In this document: piece after piece, positions 8,604 to 23,379 of the stretch
Layout: every line of letters begins with the position of its first letter
Numbering within the stretch: the stretch's first letter is position 1
DNA from: Margaritifera margaritifera
Taxonomy: Eukaryota; Mollusca; Bivalvia; Unionida; Margaritiferidae
Length of the DNA: 64,000 nucleotides
Direction of reading: 5' to 3'
Assembly: GCA_029931535.1 (NCBI GenBank)
Contig: JAQPZY010001625.1
Span: 3,101,001 to 3,165,000 of the forward strand
Notes under the pieces: model-generated
Databases searched by the model: none
What the model was told of the DNA's origin: nothing
Seen by the model: the letters and a program-made list of their open reading frames with translations, nothing else
Program-made: the position numbers and the translations under genes

Positions 8604-10475
8604 CTGGTTGATACCCAGTACGTGGCATCGTAATCCGTTAAAAGTGACTAGACATGCCTAGTTGCGTCTCGTGTACTTTATTAGGTAATTCATTTATTGA
8701 TAGCACAGTTCACAGCATTCTACAGACAGTAGCTTTTAAAGACGTTAATTTCACGCATCAAATGATTTGCGGCGTGGCCGGGAGATATTTTGAAATAAAC
8801 AAACGTGTGTTAGATAACTATTCGCAAACATCCAATAATACAACAGAGTACATTGTGTTTTTGTGAGACACCGACCGCGTTATTTGTACAGAATTTATTT
8901 TAATTCAATTTCTTTTTCTTCCAGGACTCTTTCTCTAGTTATATATGTTTCTAAACTTTTATTTATATTTTCGTGTATATATTTTCCAATGTCATTTTAA
9001 AGATTCAAATTAAATGTACGTGCTTTTGGAAAGAAATATCAGAACAGTTCCCATAGAGGAAAGGTTCGTGCCCCTGGTTTGTCATTTTTAAAACAGCCAA
9101 AGTTAAAAAGTCATGAACGATGATGTTCACACAATTTCATCATATTGATACCAACTATCATAATCTTTGTCATTGTAAGGTTAATATTACATTTCCAGAT
9201 TGATGGATAAATATCAATACTACTACTACTACTAATAATAATAATAAGAATTGATTAAGTACATAATTCAAGGACTCTTCAAAGAATTTAAGAAGGAAAA
9301 CAAAAACAAAACTTTCTCTCATATTTTTGGAACCGTTCCAAAACTGAGTCAATACTAACAAGTTTCATTGGGTGGATAAAGAGCAAATGTAATCATCTGT
9401 AAAATTTTCAAGTTTCAAAAAGATAATATATTTTTGGTATAACAGACCAAACCAAAAGAGATACAGCGATCAGTCTGACTTTGTTGCAACTGAAATCATA
9501 TATCTATAAAAGAACATTCGACAAGGAAACACCGAACATGACTCATTTAAAAAATATGAAGATTATATATATTTTATATCAGGTAACGGAAGATCTTTTG
9601 TGGGGTTTTTTTTTTTGTAATTCAGGGTCATAGAATGTACGATCAATTTGTGTTCGTCTGTCAAATTTTATTTTTAAAAAACAATTGGTTTGGTATATCC
9701 ATTATTGCTTATTCTACAAATTTCTGCAGTCCAATTTGGTATATTGTTTTCCAAATATTTGCTTTTTCTTAGATATTCTAACCTTATCACCTGTTTTATA
9801 TGCTGACCCTTTTGCTTAAACTTATAAGCACCATATAGGTTCATATAAACAATTCGTTAATTTTCCTGTTTTCCTAGCCTGAAAAGGTGACATTTTAATA
9901 CTTGCATGTATTTCATTAATATATTTATCTTTTATTTGGAGAAAACATATAAATATTTGTTTGTGTTGTTTGTTGTGAAATACATCCACATTATACTTTT
10001 AAGAGTCATGATAAAGCTTTCAACACTTACAGTTTTATCCTCATTAAACGTAGGATACATTTGAGTATTATCATCCAACTACATCTCAAACTTTTTATTA
10101 TAAAATTATGTTATCTGGTCAACTCTGAGCTTATCTGGTTTTCATGTTTTTATAAGTTCTTTAAAAGCATTTGTTATACTAATTCCAGCTTTATTCTGAA
10201 CTCGTATTGCTCACGAATATTTACTTAATGTATCAATTGCGCTTAATAAATAAGTATACCCTTTAGTATGCAGACTAATTTGTTGCATGTCAACCAGATC
10301 AACAGACCATACTAAATTTATTTTATCCAGTTGTTACACGGCACTGAATGAACTTTATCCTTTAAGGCTTATGTAATTCCTCGGCTAATTTTGCCGTCCA
10401 CAGCAGCGCTTTCTCTATTTATTTTATCTTTTTTGTTTGTTTTTTCTTTTTATTGTCTAAACGTAACTTATATAT

Positions 10476-10537
<62 letters not shown>

Positions 10538-12344
10538 GTTATCTCTTGTATTAAATGATGATATTGCTGTTTTTCTTGACCCGCACATTGATCATATCCC
10601 CCTCATAATTCTTTTATTATTCCTTGTTTGATTAAAAATGGCATGATTTGTACCATTTTCCTTTTTGCACTTTAAACAACATGATTTGAGCTAATATACA
10701 ATTATGTCATGTGTTTTTAATGGTAACAATTTTGTTTTTCTTATTCCACATATTGAACATAGTCTTCTCATAATTCTTTATTTATTTTTTGGTATGGCTA
10801 ATAGCCTCACTGATTATATCAGTTAGTTTGTTTTGTGAACAGCATGCATTAAATAGTTAGATTATAGTAAATGTATATATTTGTTTCTCAGACCCTCATT
10901 ACAGATACGTGGCTGTTGTTTAAAATCTAGTAATATAAATATTGGGTTTTTCATATTGTATCTGTATTTGATACAATACACAGAGTAATAGCCACACATT
11001 CAACCATCAGTATGTTGTATTTGCGATGAGTTATAAACACTTTTTATTTAAATGACTAATCACTTAATTATTTACAACATCAGGCGGAGGTAAACAAAAA
11101 TTGTCAAAATATTCAACTTCTATTCTATTACAATCATTATAAACAGCGACACAATGTGTACAATTTTCACAAAAAAGTCTTCAATATTAATGCTAAAAAT
11201 GCTTTCATTAGGTTTTATTTTATTTGGAATTATATCCTTACTAAAACAGTCTCTAAACTTGTATATCTTTCTTCAGGATCTTATTTTTCGATTTGACTAT
11301 TACTAACAGGTTTTATTACGTTTTTGTCCCTGGTTAAATAACCGTTTATCCTAGTTCTTAGAAGGGTTAATCCGCTGCCAAAATGTTTCAGCCATTTCTA
11401 GTAATGGGAAAATATCAGCAAAAGCAAACATACCTTGTTTTATTATACTTTTTGATAACATATACAACATTAAGTTTTTTTCCTATTTGCAGCCATACAT
11501 TTCTGAAATTGCGTCTTGGTAAGGGTTATATGATCATGCCCTGATATAATCGGATGAGTTTTCAATATTACTTTAACTGGTTTGTTCTGTGAATACGCAT
11601 TTTTTATATTACTTGTTGTTTATTTGTAAGCGACACGTTATATTTGACATAACGCATTATATTATGTGTTTATACAATAATTTGCGATACTATATTCAAA
11701 ATTAAATTCTAGCTCCCATGTAGCCTCAATATCAATAGTCCTCATTACAATGTCGTATAAGGCTGAGAACTTTGTTTCACATCCTACCCAGGTAGGGTTC
11801 GAGTCTATGAAAAATGACGAGTTACTTGGGCTTGCCAGACATTATGATCTCCTATTGTATATATGGATGTATATATGCATGCATTGGTCTGTCTATTATG
11901 TATGCATAAATGTATGTATGTATGTATGTATGTATGTATGTATGTATGTATGTATGTATGTATGTATGTATGTATGTATGTATGTATGTATGTATGTATG
12001 TATGTATGTATGGAGTGATGTTCAATATACGTTACTCAGGATGGATAAGTGACTCATTACAATCAATAATTTATCAAATTAATGTGAAGACAATGTGAGA
12101 GAGATTGGTAAAATTGGTTAGTTACTCACACATTGCATGCATGTATGTATGTATGTATGTATGTATGTATGTATGTATGTATGTATGTATGTATGTATGT
12201 ATGTATGTATGTATGTATGTATGTTAGAAATTAACGTTTTTAACGCTGCCACTCGCGTCGCCGCAAAAGTGACTAATATATCACAGCATATGAAATGCTA
12301 CTACTACTACTACTGCTACAACAACTACTACTACTACTAATACG

Positions 12345-12377
<33 letters not shown>

Positions 12378-12865
12378 AATATTAATAATATGTGATTGGG
12401 GAGGGTTGTAATATAAATTTATCATATAACCTGAAACAGAATGCAAGTGTTAAAGTACACAAAGTCCAATCACGGACGCTAAGGGTACAATGGTGCCCTG
12501 TTGACGAAGCCTGTCATGAGTGAAAGTCCCAGTGACATACATGTATACTGAAATAAACAATGTAATCAACAACATAAAGATAAATCAAAGTAACCGGTCC
12601 CTAAATGTTTCTTTTTCTTTTCGTTTTTTATTTGTTGTTTGTTTGGAGAGAGAGAGTGAGAGTAATTAGCTTATCGCTCTTTCAATCTTTTGTGACAATA
12701 AAATAGTAAGAAATTATCCAGATCACTTGAAACACTGGCTGCTCGAAATCTGAAAATCACCACGCAAACTTTCTTAATATATAATGTTGCTGAATCCGTA
12801 AATTTATGTTTTGATGTGACATCGGTTTAATTACTTCAGTGTCTCATACACTTTTATATTGAGAT

Positions 12866-12901
<36 letters not shown>
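8601..12901 (+). repeat. Repeat unit copy 3
   Basis: Complete unit of 4301 bases with a long pure (TA)n at 10477-10533, (GTAT)n at 11909-12011 and 12140-12223, and (GA)n at 12865-12901. The second (GTAT)n lacks the TATATG interruption that opens this tract in other copies. It shares CTAGTAATGG and TTTTTAATGG variants with copy 1. Confidence 0.96.
9614..11681 (-). pseudogene. Polinton remnant block, copy 3
   Basis: Integrase remnant about 9614-10411, zinc ribbons after the (TA)n at about 10552-10784, protease about 10955-11255 (Cys codon near 10994), capsid-like remnant to about 11681. Same inactivating lesions as copy 1. Confidence 0.7.
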
Positions 12902-15900
12902 TACCTGGTTGATACCCAGTACGTGGCATCGTAATCCGTTAAAAGTGACTAGACATGCCTAGTTGCGTCTCGTGTACTTTATTAGGTAATTCATTTATTG
13001 ATAGCACAGTTCACAGCATTCTACAGACAGTAGCTTTTAAAGACGTTAATTTCACGCATCAAATGATTTGCGGCGTGGCCGGGAGATATTTTGAAATAAA
13101 CAAACGTGTGTTAGATAACTATTCGCAAACATCCAATAATACAACAGAGTACATTGTGTTTTTGTGAGACACCGACCGCGTTATTTGTACAGAATTTATT
13201 TTCATTCAATTTCTTTTTCTTCCAGGACTCTTTCTCTAGTTATATATGTTTCTAAACTTTTATTTATATTTTCGTGTATATATTTTCCAATGTCATTTTA
13301 AAGATTCAAATTAAATGTACGTGCTTTTGGAAAGAAATATCAGAACAGTTCCCATAGAGGAAAGGTTCGTGCCCCTGGTTTGTCATTTTTAAAACTGTCA
13401 AAGTTAAAAAGTCATGAACGATGATGTTCACACAATTTCATCATATTGATACCAACTATCATAATCTTTGTCATTGTAAGGTTAATATTACATTTCCAGA
13501 TTGATGGATAAATATCAATACTACTACTACTACTACTAATAATAATAAGAATTGATTAAGTTCATAATTCAAGGACTCTTCAAAGAATTTAAGAAGGAAA
13601 ACAAAAATAAAACTTTCTCTCATATTTTTGGAACCGTTCCAAAACTGAGTCAATACTAACAAGTTTCATTGGGTGGATAAAGAGCAAATGTAATCATCTG
13701 TAAAATTTTCAAGTTTCAAAAAGATAATATATTTTTGGTATAACAGACCAAACCAAAAGAGATACAGCGATCAGTCTGACTTTGTTGCAACTGAAATCAT
13801 ATATCTATAAAAGAACATTCGACAAGGAAACACCGAACATGACTCATTTAAAAAATATGAAGATTATATATATTTTATATCAGGTAACGGAAGATCTTTT
13901 GTGGGTTTTTTTTTTTGTAATTCAGGGTCATAGAATGTACGATCAATTTGTGTTCGTCTGTCAAATTTTATTTTTAAAAAACAATTGGTTTGGTATATCC
14001 ATTATTGCTTATTCTACATATTTCTGCAGTCCAATTTGGTATATTGTTTTCCAAATATTTGCTTTTTCTTAGATATTCTAACCTTATCACCTGTTTTATA
14101 TGCTGACCCTTTTGCTTAAACTTATAAGCACCATATAGGTTCATATAAACAATTCGTTAATTTTCCTGTTTTCCTAGCCTGAAAAGGTGACATTTTAATA
14201 CTTGCATGTATTTCATTAATATATTTATCTTTTATTTGGAGAAAACATATAAATATTTGTTTGTGTTGTTTGTTGTGAAATACATCCACATTATACTTTT
14301 AAGAGTCATGATAAAGCTTTCAACACTTACAGTTTTATCCTCATTAAACGTAGGATACATTTGAGTATTATCATCCAACTACATCTCAAACTTTTTATTA
14401 TAAAATTATGTTATCTGGTCAACTCTGAGCTTATCTGGTTTTCATGTTTTTATAAGTTCTTTAAAAGCATTTGTTATACTAATTCCAGCTTTATTCTGAA
14501 CTCGTATTGCTCACGAATATTTACTTAATGTATCAATTGCGCTTAATAAATAAGTATACCCTTTAGTATGCAGACTAATTTGTTGCATGTCAACCAGATC
14601 AACAGACCATACTAAATTTATTTTATCCAGTTGTTACACGGCACTGAATGAACTTTATCCTTTAAGGCTCATGTAATTCCTCGGCTAATTTTGCCGTCCA
14701 CAGCAGCGCTTTCTCTATTTATTTTATCTTTTTTGTTTGTGTTTTCTTTTTATTGTCTAAACGTAACTTATATATTGATATATTTATATATGTATACACG
14801 TTATCTCTTGTATTAAATGATGATATTGCTGTTTTTCTTGACCCGCACATTGATCATATCCCCCTCATAATTCTTTTATTATTCCTTGTTTGATTAAAAA
14901 TGGCATGATTTGTACCATTTTCCTTTTTGCACTTTAAACAACATGATTTGAGCTAATATACAATTATGTCATGTGTTTTTGATGGTAACAATTTTGTTTT
15001 TCTTATTCCACATATTGAACATAGTCTTCTCATAATTCTTTATTTATTTTTTGGTATGGCTAATAGCCTCACTGATTATATCAGTTAGTTTGTTTTGTGA
15101 ACAGCATGCATTAAATAGTTAGATTATAGTAAATGTATATATTTGTTTCTCAGACCCTCATTACAGATACGTGGCTGTTGTTTAAAATCTAGTAATATAA
15201 ATATTGGGTTTTTCATATTGTATCTGTATTTGATACAATACACAGAGTAATAGCCACACATTCAACCATCAGTATGTTGTATTTGCGATGAGTTATAAAC
15301 ACTTTTTATTTAAATGACTAATCACTTAATTATTTACAACATCAGGCGGAGGTAAACAAAAATTGTCAAAATATTCAACTTCTATTCTATTACAATCATT
15401 ATAAACAGCGACACAATGTGTACAATTTTCACAAAAAAGTCTTCAATATTAATGCTAAAAATGCTTTCATTAGGTTTTATTTTATTTGGAATTATATCCT
15501 TACTAAAACAGTCTCTAAACTTGTATATCTTTCTTCAGGATCTTATTTTTCGATTTGACTATTACTAACAGGTTTTATTACGTTTTTGTCCCTTGTTAAA
15601 TAACCGTTTATCCTAGTTCTTAGAAGGGTTAATCCGCTGCCAAAATGTTTCAGCCATTTCTAGCAATGGGAAAATATCAGCAAAAGCAACCATACCTTGT
15701 TTTATTATACTTTTTGATAACATATACAACATTAAGTTTTTTTCCTATTTGCAGCCATACATTTCTGAAATTGCGTCTTGGTAAGGGTTATATGATCATG
15801 CCCTGATATAATCGGATGAGTTTTCAATATTACTTTAACTGGTTTGTTCTGTGAATACGCATTTTTTATATTACTTGTTGTTTATTTGTAAGCGACACGT

Positions 15901-16381
15901 TATATTTGACATAACGCATTATATTATGTGTTTATACAATAATTTGCGATACTATATTCAAAATTAAATTCTAGCTCCCATGTAGCCTCAATATCAATAG
16001 TCCTCATTACAATGTCGTATAAGGCTGAGAACTTTGTTTCACATCCTACCCAGGTAGGGTTCGAGTCTATGAAAAATGACGAGTTACTTGGGCTTGCCAG
16101 ACATTATGATCTCCTATTGTATATATGGATGTATATATGCATGCATTGGTCTGTCTATTATGTATGCATAAATGTATGTATGTATGTATGTATGTATGTA
16201 TGTATGTATGTATGTATGTATGTATGTATGTATGTATGTATGTATGTAGTGATGTTCAATATACGTCACTCAGGATGGATAAGTGACTCATTACAATCAA
16301 TAATTTATCAAATTAATGTGAAGACAATGTGAGAGAGATTGGTAAAATTGGTCAGTTACTCACACATTGCATGCATGTATG

Positions 16382-16413
<32 letters not shown>

Positions 16414-16479
16414 TGTATGTATGTATGTATGTATGTATGTATGTATGTATGTATGTATGTATGTATGTATGTATGTATG

Positions 16480-16513
<34 letters not shown>

Positions 16514-17215
16514 TGTATGTATGTATGTATGTTAGAAATTAACGTTTTTAACGCTGCCACTCGCGTCGCGCAAAAGTGACTAATATATCACAGCATATGA
16601 AATGCTACTACTACTACTACTGCTACAACAACTACTACTACTACTAATACGAATAATAATAATAATAATAATAATAACACTAATATTAATAATATGTGAT
16701 TGGGGAGGGTTGTTATATAAATTTATCATATAACCTGAAACAGAATGCAAGTGTTAAAGTACACAAAGTCCAATCACGGACGCTAAGGGTACAATGGTGC
16801 CCTGTTGACGAAGCCTGTCATGAGTGAAAGTCCCAGTGACATACATGTATACTGAAATAAACAATGTAATCAACAACATAAAGATAAATCAAAGTAACCG
16901 GTCCCTAAATGTTTCTTTTTCTTTTCGTTTTTTATTTGTTGTTTGTTTGGAGAGAGAGAGAGTGAGAGTAATTAGCTTATCGCTCTTTCAATCTTTTGTG
17001 ACAATAAAATAGTAAGAAATTATCCAGATCACTTGAAACACTGGCTGCTCGAAATCTGAAAATCACCACGCAAACTTTCTTAATATATAATGTTGCTGAA
17101 TCCGTAAATTTATGTTTTGATGTGACATCGGTTTAATTACTTCAGTGTCTCATACACTTTTATATTGAGATAGAGAGAGAGAGAGAAAGAGAGAGAGAGA
17201 AAGAGAGAGAGAGAG
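12902..17215 (+). repeat. Repeat unit copy 4
   Basis: Complete unit of 4314 bases. The TA tract is collapsed as in copy 2 (14772-14797). (GTAT)n tracts are 16171-16248 and a long 16375-16531 with one ATAT interruption. Its end shares private variants with the end of copy 6: GTCGCGCAAAAG (one C missing, about 16564), GTTGTTATATAAATT (about 16710), and a (GA)n with two GAAAGA interruptions (17170-17215). Confidence 0.96.
13914..15943 (-). pseudogene. Polinton remnant block, copy 4
   Basis: Integrase remnant about 13914-14711, zinc ribbons about 14814-15046, protease about 15217-15517 (Cys codon near 15256), capsid-like remnant to about 15943. An AAATTT to ATATTT change near 14020 and CAACCATACC near 15690 are private to this copy. 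Confidence 0.7.
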
Positions 17216-19088
17216 TACCTGGTTGATACCCAGTACGTGGCATCGTAATCCGTTAAAAGTGACTAGACATGCCTAGTTGCGTCTCGTGTACTTTATTAGG
17301 TAATTCATTTATTGATAGCACAGTTCACAGCATTCTACAGACAGTAGCTTTTAAAGACGTTAATTTCACGCATCAAATGATTTGCGGCGTGGCCGGGAGA
17401 TATTTTGAAATAAACAAACGTGTGTTAGATAACTATTCGCAAACATCCAATAATACAACAGAGTACATTGTGTTTTTGTGAGACACCGACCGCGTTATTT
17501 GTACAGAATTTATTTTAATTCAATTTCTTTTCCTTCCAGGACTCTTTCTCTAGTTATATATGTTTCTAAACTTTTATTTATATTTTCGTGTATATATTTT
17601 CCAATGTCATTTTAAAGATTCAAATTAAATGTACGTGCTTTTGGAAAGAAATATCAGAACAGTTCCCATAGAATAAAGGTTCGTGCCCCTGGTTTGTCAT
17701 TTTTAAAACAGCCAAAGTTAAAAAGTCATGAACGATGATGTTCACACAATTTCATCATATTGATACCAACTATCATAATCTTTGTCATTGTAAGGTTAAT
17801 ATTACATTTCCAGATTGATGGATAAATATCAATACTACTACTAATAATAATAATAATAATAAGAATCGATTAAGTACATAATTAAAGGACTCTTCAAAGA
17901 ATTTAAGAAGGAAAACAAAAACAAAACTTTCTCTCATATTTTTGGAACCGTTCCAAAACTGAGTCAATACTAACAAGTTTCATTGGGTGGATAAAGAGCA
18001 AATGTAATCATCTGTAAAATTTTCAAGTTTCAAAAAGATAATATATTTTTGGTATAACAGACCAAACCAAAAGAGATACAGCGATCAGACTGACTTTGTT
18101 GCAACTGAAATCATATATCTATAAAAGAACATTCGACAAGGAAACACCGAACATGACTCATTTAAAAAATATGAAGATTATATATATTTTATATCAGGTA
18201 ACGGAAGATCTTTTGTGGGGTTTTTTTTTGTAATTCAGGGTCATAGAATGTACGATCAATTTGTGTTCGTCTGTCAAATTTTATTTTTAAAAAACAATTG
18301 GTTTGGTATATCCATTATTGCTTATTCTACAAATTTCTGCAGTCCAATTTGGTATATTGTTTTCCAAATATTTGCTTTTTCTTAGATATTCTAACCTTAT
18401 CACCTGTTTTATATGCTGACCCTTTTGCTTAAACTTATAAGCACCATATAGGTTCATATAAACAATTCGTTAATTTTCCTGTTTTCCTAGCCTGAAAAGG
18501 TGACATTTTAATACTTGCATGTATTTCATTAATATATTTATCTTTTATTTGGAGAAAACATATAAATATTTGTTTGTGTTGTTTGTTGTGAAATACATCC
18601 ACATTATACTTTTAAGAGTCATGATAAAGCTTTCAACACTTACAGTTTTATCCTCATTAAACGTAGGATACATTTGAGTATTATCATCCAACTACATCTC
18701 AAACTTTTTATTATAAAATTATGTTATCTGGTCAACTCTGAGCTTATCTGGTTTTCATGTTTTTATAAGTTCTTTAAAAGCATTTGTTATACTAATTCCA
18801 GCTTTATTCTGAACTCGATTTGCTCACGAATATTTACTTAATGTATCAATTGCGCTTAATAAATAAGTATACCCTTTAGTATGCAGACTAATTTGTTGCA
18901 TGTCAACCAGACCAACAGACCATACTAAATTTATTTTATCCAGTTGTTACACGGCACTGAATGAACTTTATCCTTTAAGGCTCATGTAATTCCTCGGCTA
19001 ATTTTGCCGTCCACAGCAGCGCTTTCTCTATTTATTTTATCTTTTTTGTTTGTTTTTTCTTTTTATTGTCTAAACGTAACTTATATAT

Positions 19089-19142
<54 letters not shown>

Positions 19143-20732
19143 GTTATCTCTTGTATTAAATGATGATATTGCTGTTTTTCTTGACCCGCACATTGATCAT
19201 ATCCCCCTCATAATTCTTTTATTATTCCTTGTTTGATTAAAAATGGCATGATTTGTACCATTTTCCTTTTTGCACTTTAAACAACATGATTTGAGCTAAT
19301 ATACAATTATGTCATGTGTTTTTGATGGTAACAATTTTGTTTTTCTTATTCCACATATTGAACATAGTCTTCTCATAATTCTTTATTTATTTTTTGGTAT
19401 GGCTAATAGCCTCACTGATTATATCAGTTAGTTTGTTTTGTGAACAGCATGCATTAAATAGTTAGATTATAGTAAATGTATATATTTGTTTCTCAGACCC
19501 TCATTACAGATACGTGGCTGTTGTTTAAAATCTAGTAATATAAATATTGGGTTTTTCATATTGTATCTGTATTTGATACAATACACAGAGTAATAGCCAC
19601 ACATTCAACCATCAGTATGTTGTATTTGCGATGAGTTATAAACACTTTTTATTTAAATGACTAATCACTTAATTATTTACAACATCAGGCGGAGGTAAAC
19701 AAAAATTGTCAAAATATTCAACTTCTATTCTATTACAATCATTATAAACAGCGACACAATGTGTACAATTTTCACAAAAATGTCTTCAATATTAATGCTA
19801 AAAATGCTTTCATTAGGTTTTATTTTATTTGGAATTATATCCTTACTAAAACAGTCTCTAAACTTGTATATCTTTCTTCAGGATCTTATTTTTCGATTTG
19901 ACTATTACTAACAGGTTTTATTACGTTTTTGTCCCTGGTTAAATAACCGTTTATCCTAGTTCTTAGAAGGGTTAATCCGCTGCCAAAATGTTTCAGCCAT
20001 TTCTAGCAATGGGAAAATATCAGCAAAAGCAAACATACCTTGTTTTATTATACTTTTTGATAACATATACAACATTAAGTTTTTTTCCTATTTGCAGCCA
20101 TACATTTCTGAAATTGCGTCTTGGTAAGGGTTATATGATCATGCCCTGATATAATCGGATGAGTTTTCAATATTACTTTAACTGGTTTGTTCTGTGAATA
20201 CGCATTTTTTATATTACTTGTTGTTTATTTGTAAGCGACACGTTATATTTGACATAACGCATTATATTATGTGTTTATACAATAATTTGCGATACTATAT
20301 TCAAAATTAAATTCTAGCTCCCATGTAGCCTCAATATCAATAGTCCTCATTACAATGTCGTATAAGGCTGAGAACTTTGTTTCACATCCTACCCAGGTAG
20401 GGTTCGAGTCTATGAAAAATGACGAGTTACTTGGGCTTGCCAGACATTATGATCTCCTATTGTATATATGGATGTATATATGCATGCATTGGTCTGTCTA
20501 TTATGTATGCATAAATGTATGTATGTATGTATGTATGTATGTATGTATGTATGTATGTATGTATGTATGTATGTATGTATGTATGTATGTATGTATGGAG
20601 TGATGTTCAATATACGTCACTCAGGATGGATAAGTGACTCATTACAATCAATAATTTATCAAATTAATGTGAAGACAATGTGAGAGAGATTGGTAAAATT
20701 GGTTAGTTACTCACACATTGCATGCATGTATG

Positions 20733-20764
<32 letters not shown>

Positions 20765-21413
20765 TGTATGTATGTTAGAAATTAACGTTTTTAACGCTGC
20801 CACTCGCGTCGCCGCAAAAGTGACTAATATATCACAGCATATGAAATGCTACTACTACTACTACTGCTACAACAACTACTACTACTACTAATACGAATAA
20901 TAATAATAATAATAATAATAACACTAATATTAATAATATGTGATTGGGGAGGGTTGTAATATAAATTTATCATATAACCTGAAACAGAATGCAAGTGTTA
21001 AAGTACACAAAGTCCAATCACGGACGCTAAGGGTACAATGGTGCCCTGTTGACGAAGCCTGTCATGAGTGAAAGTCCCAGTGACATACATGTATACTGAA
21101 ATAAACAATGTAATCAACAACATAAAGATAAATCAAAGTAACCGGTCCCTAAATGTTTCTTTTTCTTTTCGTTTTTTATTTGTTGTTTGTTTGGAGAGAG
21201 AGAGTGAGAGTAATTAGCTTATCGCTCTTTCAATCTTTTGTGACAATAAAATAGTAAGAAATTATCCAGATCACTTGAAACACTGGCTGCTCGAAATCTG
21301 AAAATCACCACGCAAACTTTCTTAATATATAATGTTGCTGAATCCGTAAATTTATGTTTTGATGTGACATCGGTTTAATTACTTCAGTGTCTCATACACT
21401 TTTATATTGAGAT

Positions 21414-21445
<32 letters not shown>
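17216..21445 (+). repeat. Repeat unit copy 5
   Basis: Complete unit of 4230 bases. (TA)n 19088-19138, (GTAT)n 20515-20596 and a short 20726-20774, (GA)n 21412-21445. Its start shares with copy 7 the variants CATAGAATAAAGG (about 17668), AGAATCGATT (about 17861) and GATCAGACTGAC (about 18083). Confidence 0.96.
18227..20286 (-). pseudogene. Polinton remnant block, copy 5
   Basis: Integrase remnant about 18227-19024, zinc ribbons about 19157-19389, protease about 19560-19860 (Cys codon near 19599), capsid-like remnant to about 20286. CACAAAAATGTC near 19775 replaces the AAAAAAGTC of most copies and also occurs in copy 11. Confidence 0.7.
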
Positions 21446-23315
21446 TACCTGGTTGATACCCAGTACGTGGCATCGTAATCCGTTAAAAGTGACTAGACAT
21501 GCCCAGTTGCGTCTCGTGTACTTTATTAGGTAATTCATTTATTGATAGCACAGTTCACAGCATTCTACAGACAGTAGCTTTTAAAGACGTCAATTTCACG
21601 CATCAAATGATTTGCGGCGTGGCCGGGAGATATTTTGAAATAAACAAACGTGTGTTAGATAACTATTCGCAAACATCCAATAATACAACAGAGTACATTG
21701 TGTTTTTGTGAGACACCGACCGCGTTATTTGTACAGAATTTATTTTAATTCAATTTCTTTTTCTTCCAGGACTCTTTCTCTAGTTATATATGTTTCTAAA
21801 CTTTTATTTATATTTTCGTGTATATATTTTCCAATGTCATTTTAAAGATTCAAATTAAATGTACGTGCTTTTGGAAAGAAATATCAGAACAGTTCCCATA
21901 GAGGAAAGGTTCGTGCCCCTGGTTTGTCATTTTTAAAACAGCCAAAGTTAAAAAGTCATGAACGATGATGTTCACACAATTTCATCATATTGATACCAAC
22001 TATCATAATCTTTGTCATTGTAAGGTTAATATTACATTTCCAGATTGATGGATAAATATCAATACTACTACTACTACTAATAATAATAATAAGAATTGAT
22101 TAAGTACATAATTCAAGGACTCTTCAAAGAATTTAAGAAGGAAAACAAAAACAAAACTTTCTCTCATATTTTTGGAACCGTTCCAAAACTGAGTCAATAC
22201 TAACAAGTTTCATTGGGTGGATAAAGAGCAAATGTAATCATCTGTAAAATTTTCAAGTTTCAAAAAGATAATATATTTTTGGTATAACAGACCAAACCAA
22301 AAGAGATACAGCGATCAGTCTGACTTTGTTGCAACTGAAATCATATATCTATGAAAGAACATTCGACAAGGAAACACCGAACATGACTCATTTAAAAAAT
22401 ATGAAGATTATATATATTTTATATCAGGTAACGGAAGATCTTTTGTGGGTTTTTTTTTGTAATTCAGGGTCATAGAATGTACGATCAATTTGTGTTCGTC
22501 TGTCAAATTTTATTTTTAAAAAACAATTGGTTTGGTATATCCATTATTGCTTATTCTACAAATTTCTGCAGTCCAATTTGGTATATTGTTTTCCAAATAT
22601 TTGCTTTTTCTTAGATATTCTAACCTTATCACCTGTTTTATATGCTGACCCTTTTGCTTAAACTTATAAGCACCATATAGGTTCATATAAACAATTCGTT
22701 AATTTTCCTGTTTTCCTAGCCTGAAAAGGTGACATTTTAATACTTTCATGTATTTCATTAATATATTTATCTTTTATTTGGAGAAAACATAAATATTTGT
22801 TTGTGTTGTTTGTTGTGAAATACATCCACATTATACTTTTAAGAGTCATGATAAAGCTTTCAACACTTACAGTTTTATCCTCATTAAACGTAGGATACAT
22901 TTGAGTATTATCATCCAACTACATCTCAAACTTTTTATTATAAAATTATGTTATCTGGTCAACTCTGAGCTTATCTGGTTTTCATGTTTTTATAAGTTCT
23001 TTAAAAGCATTTGTTATACTAATTCCAGCTTTATTCTGAACTCGTATTGCTCACGAATATTTACTTAATGTATCAATTGCGCTTAATAAATAAGTATACC
23101 CTTTAGTATGCAGACTAATTTGTTGCATGTCAACCAGATCAACAGACCATACTAAATTTATTTTATCCAGTTGTTACACGGCACTGAATGAACTTTATCC
23201 TTTAAGGCTTATGTAATTCCTCGACTAATTTTGCCGTCCACAGCAGCGCTTTCTCTATTTATTTTATCTTTTTTGTTTGTTTTTTCTTTTTATTGTTTAA
23301 ACGTAACTTATATAT

Positions 23316-23379
<64 letters not shown>

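Noticed and set aside
22664..22918. Intact integrase gene in copy 6
   Set aside because: The 84-codon frame covers only the Glu region and part of the following domain; first-Asp and C-terminal blocks are out of frame, so it is still a pseudogene.
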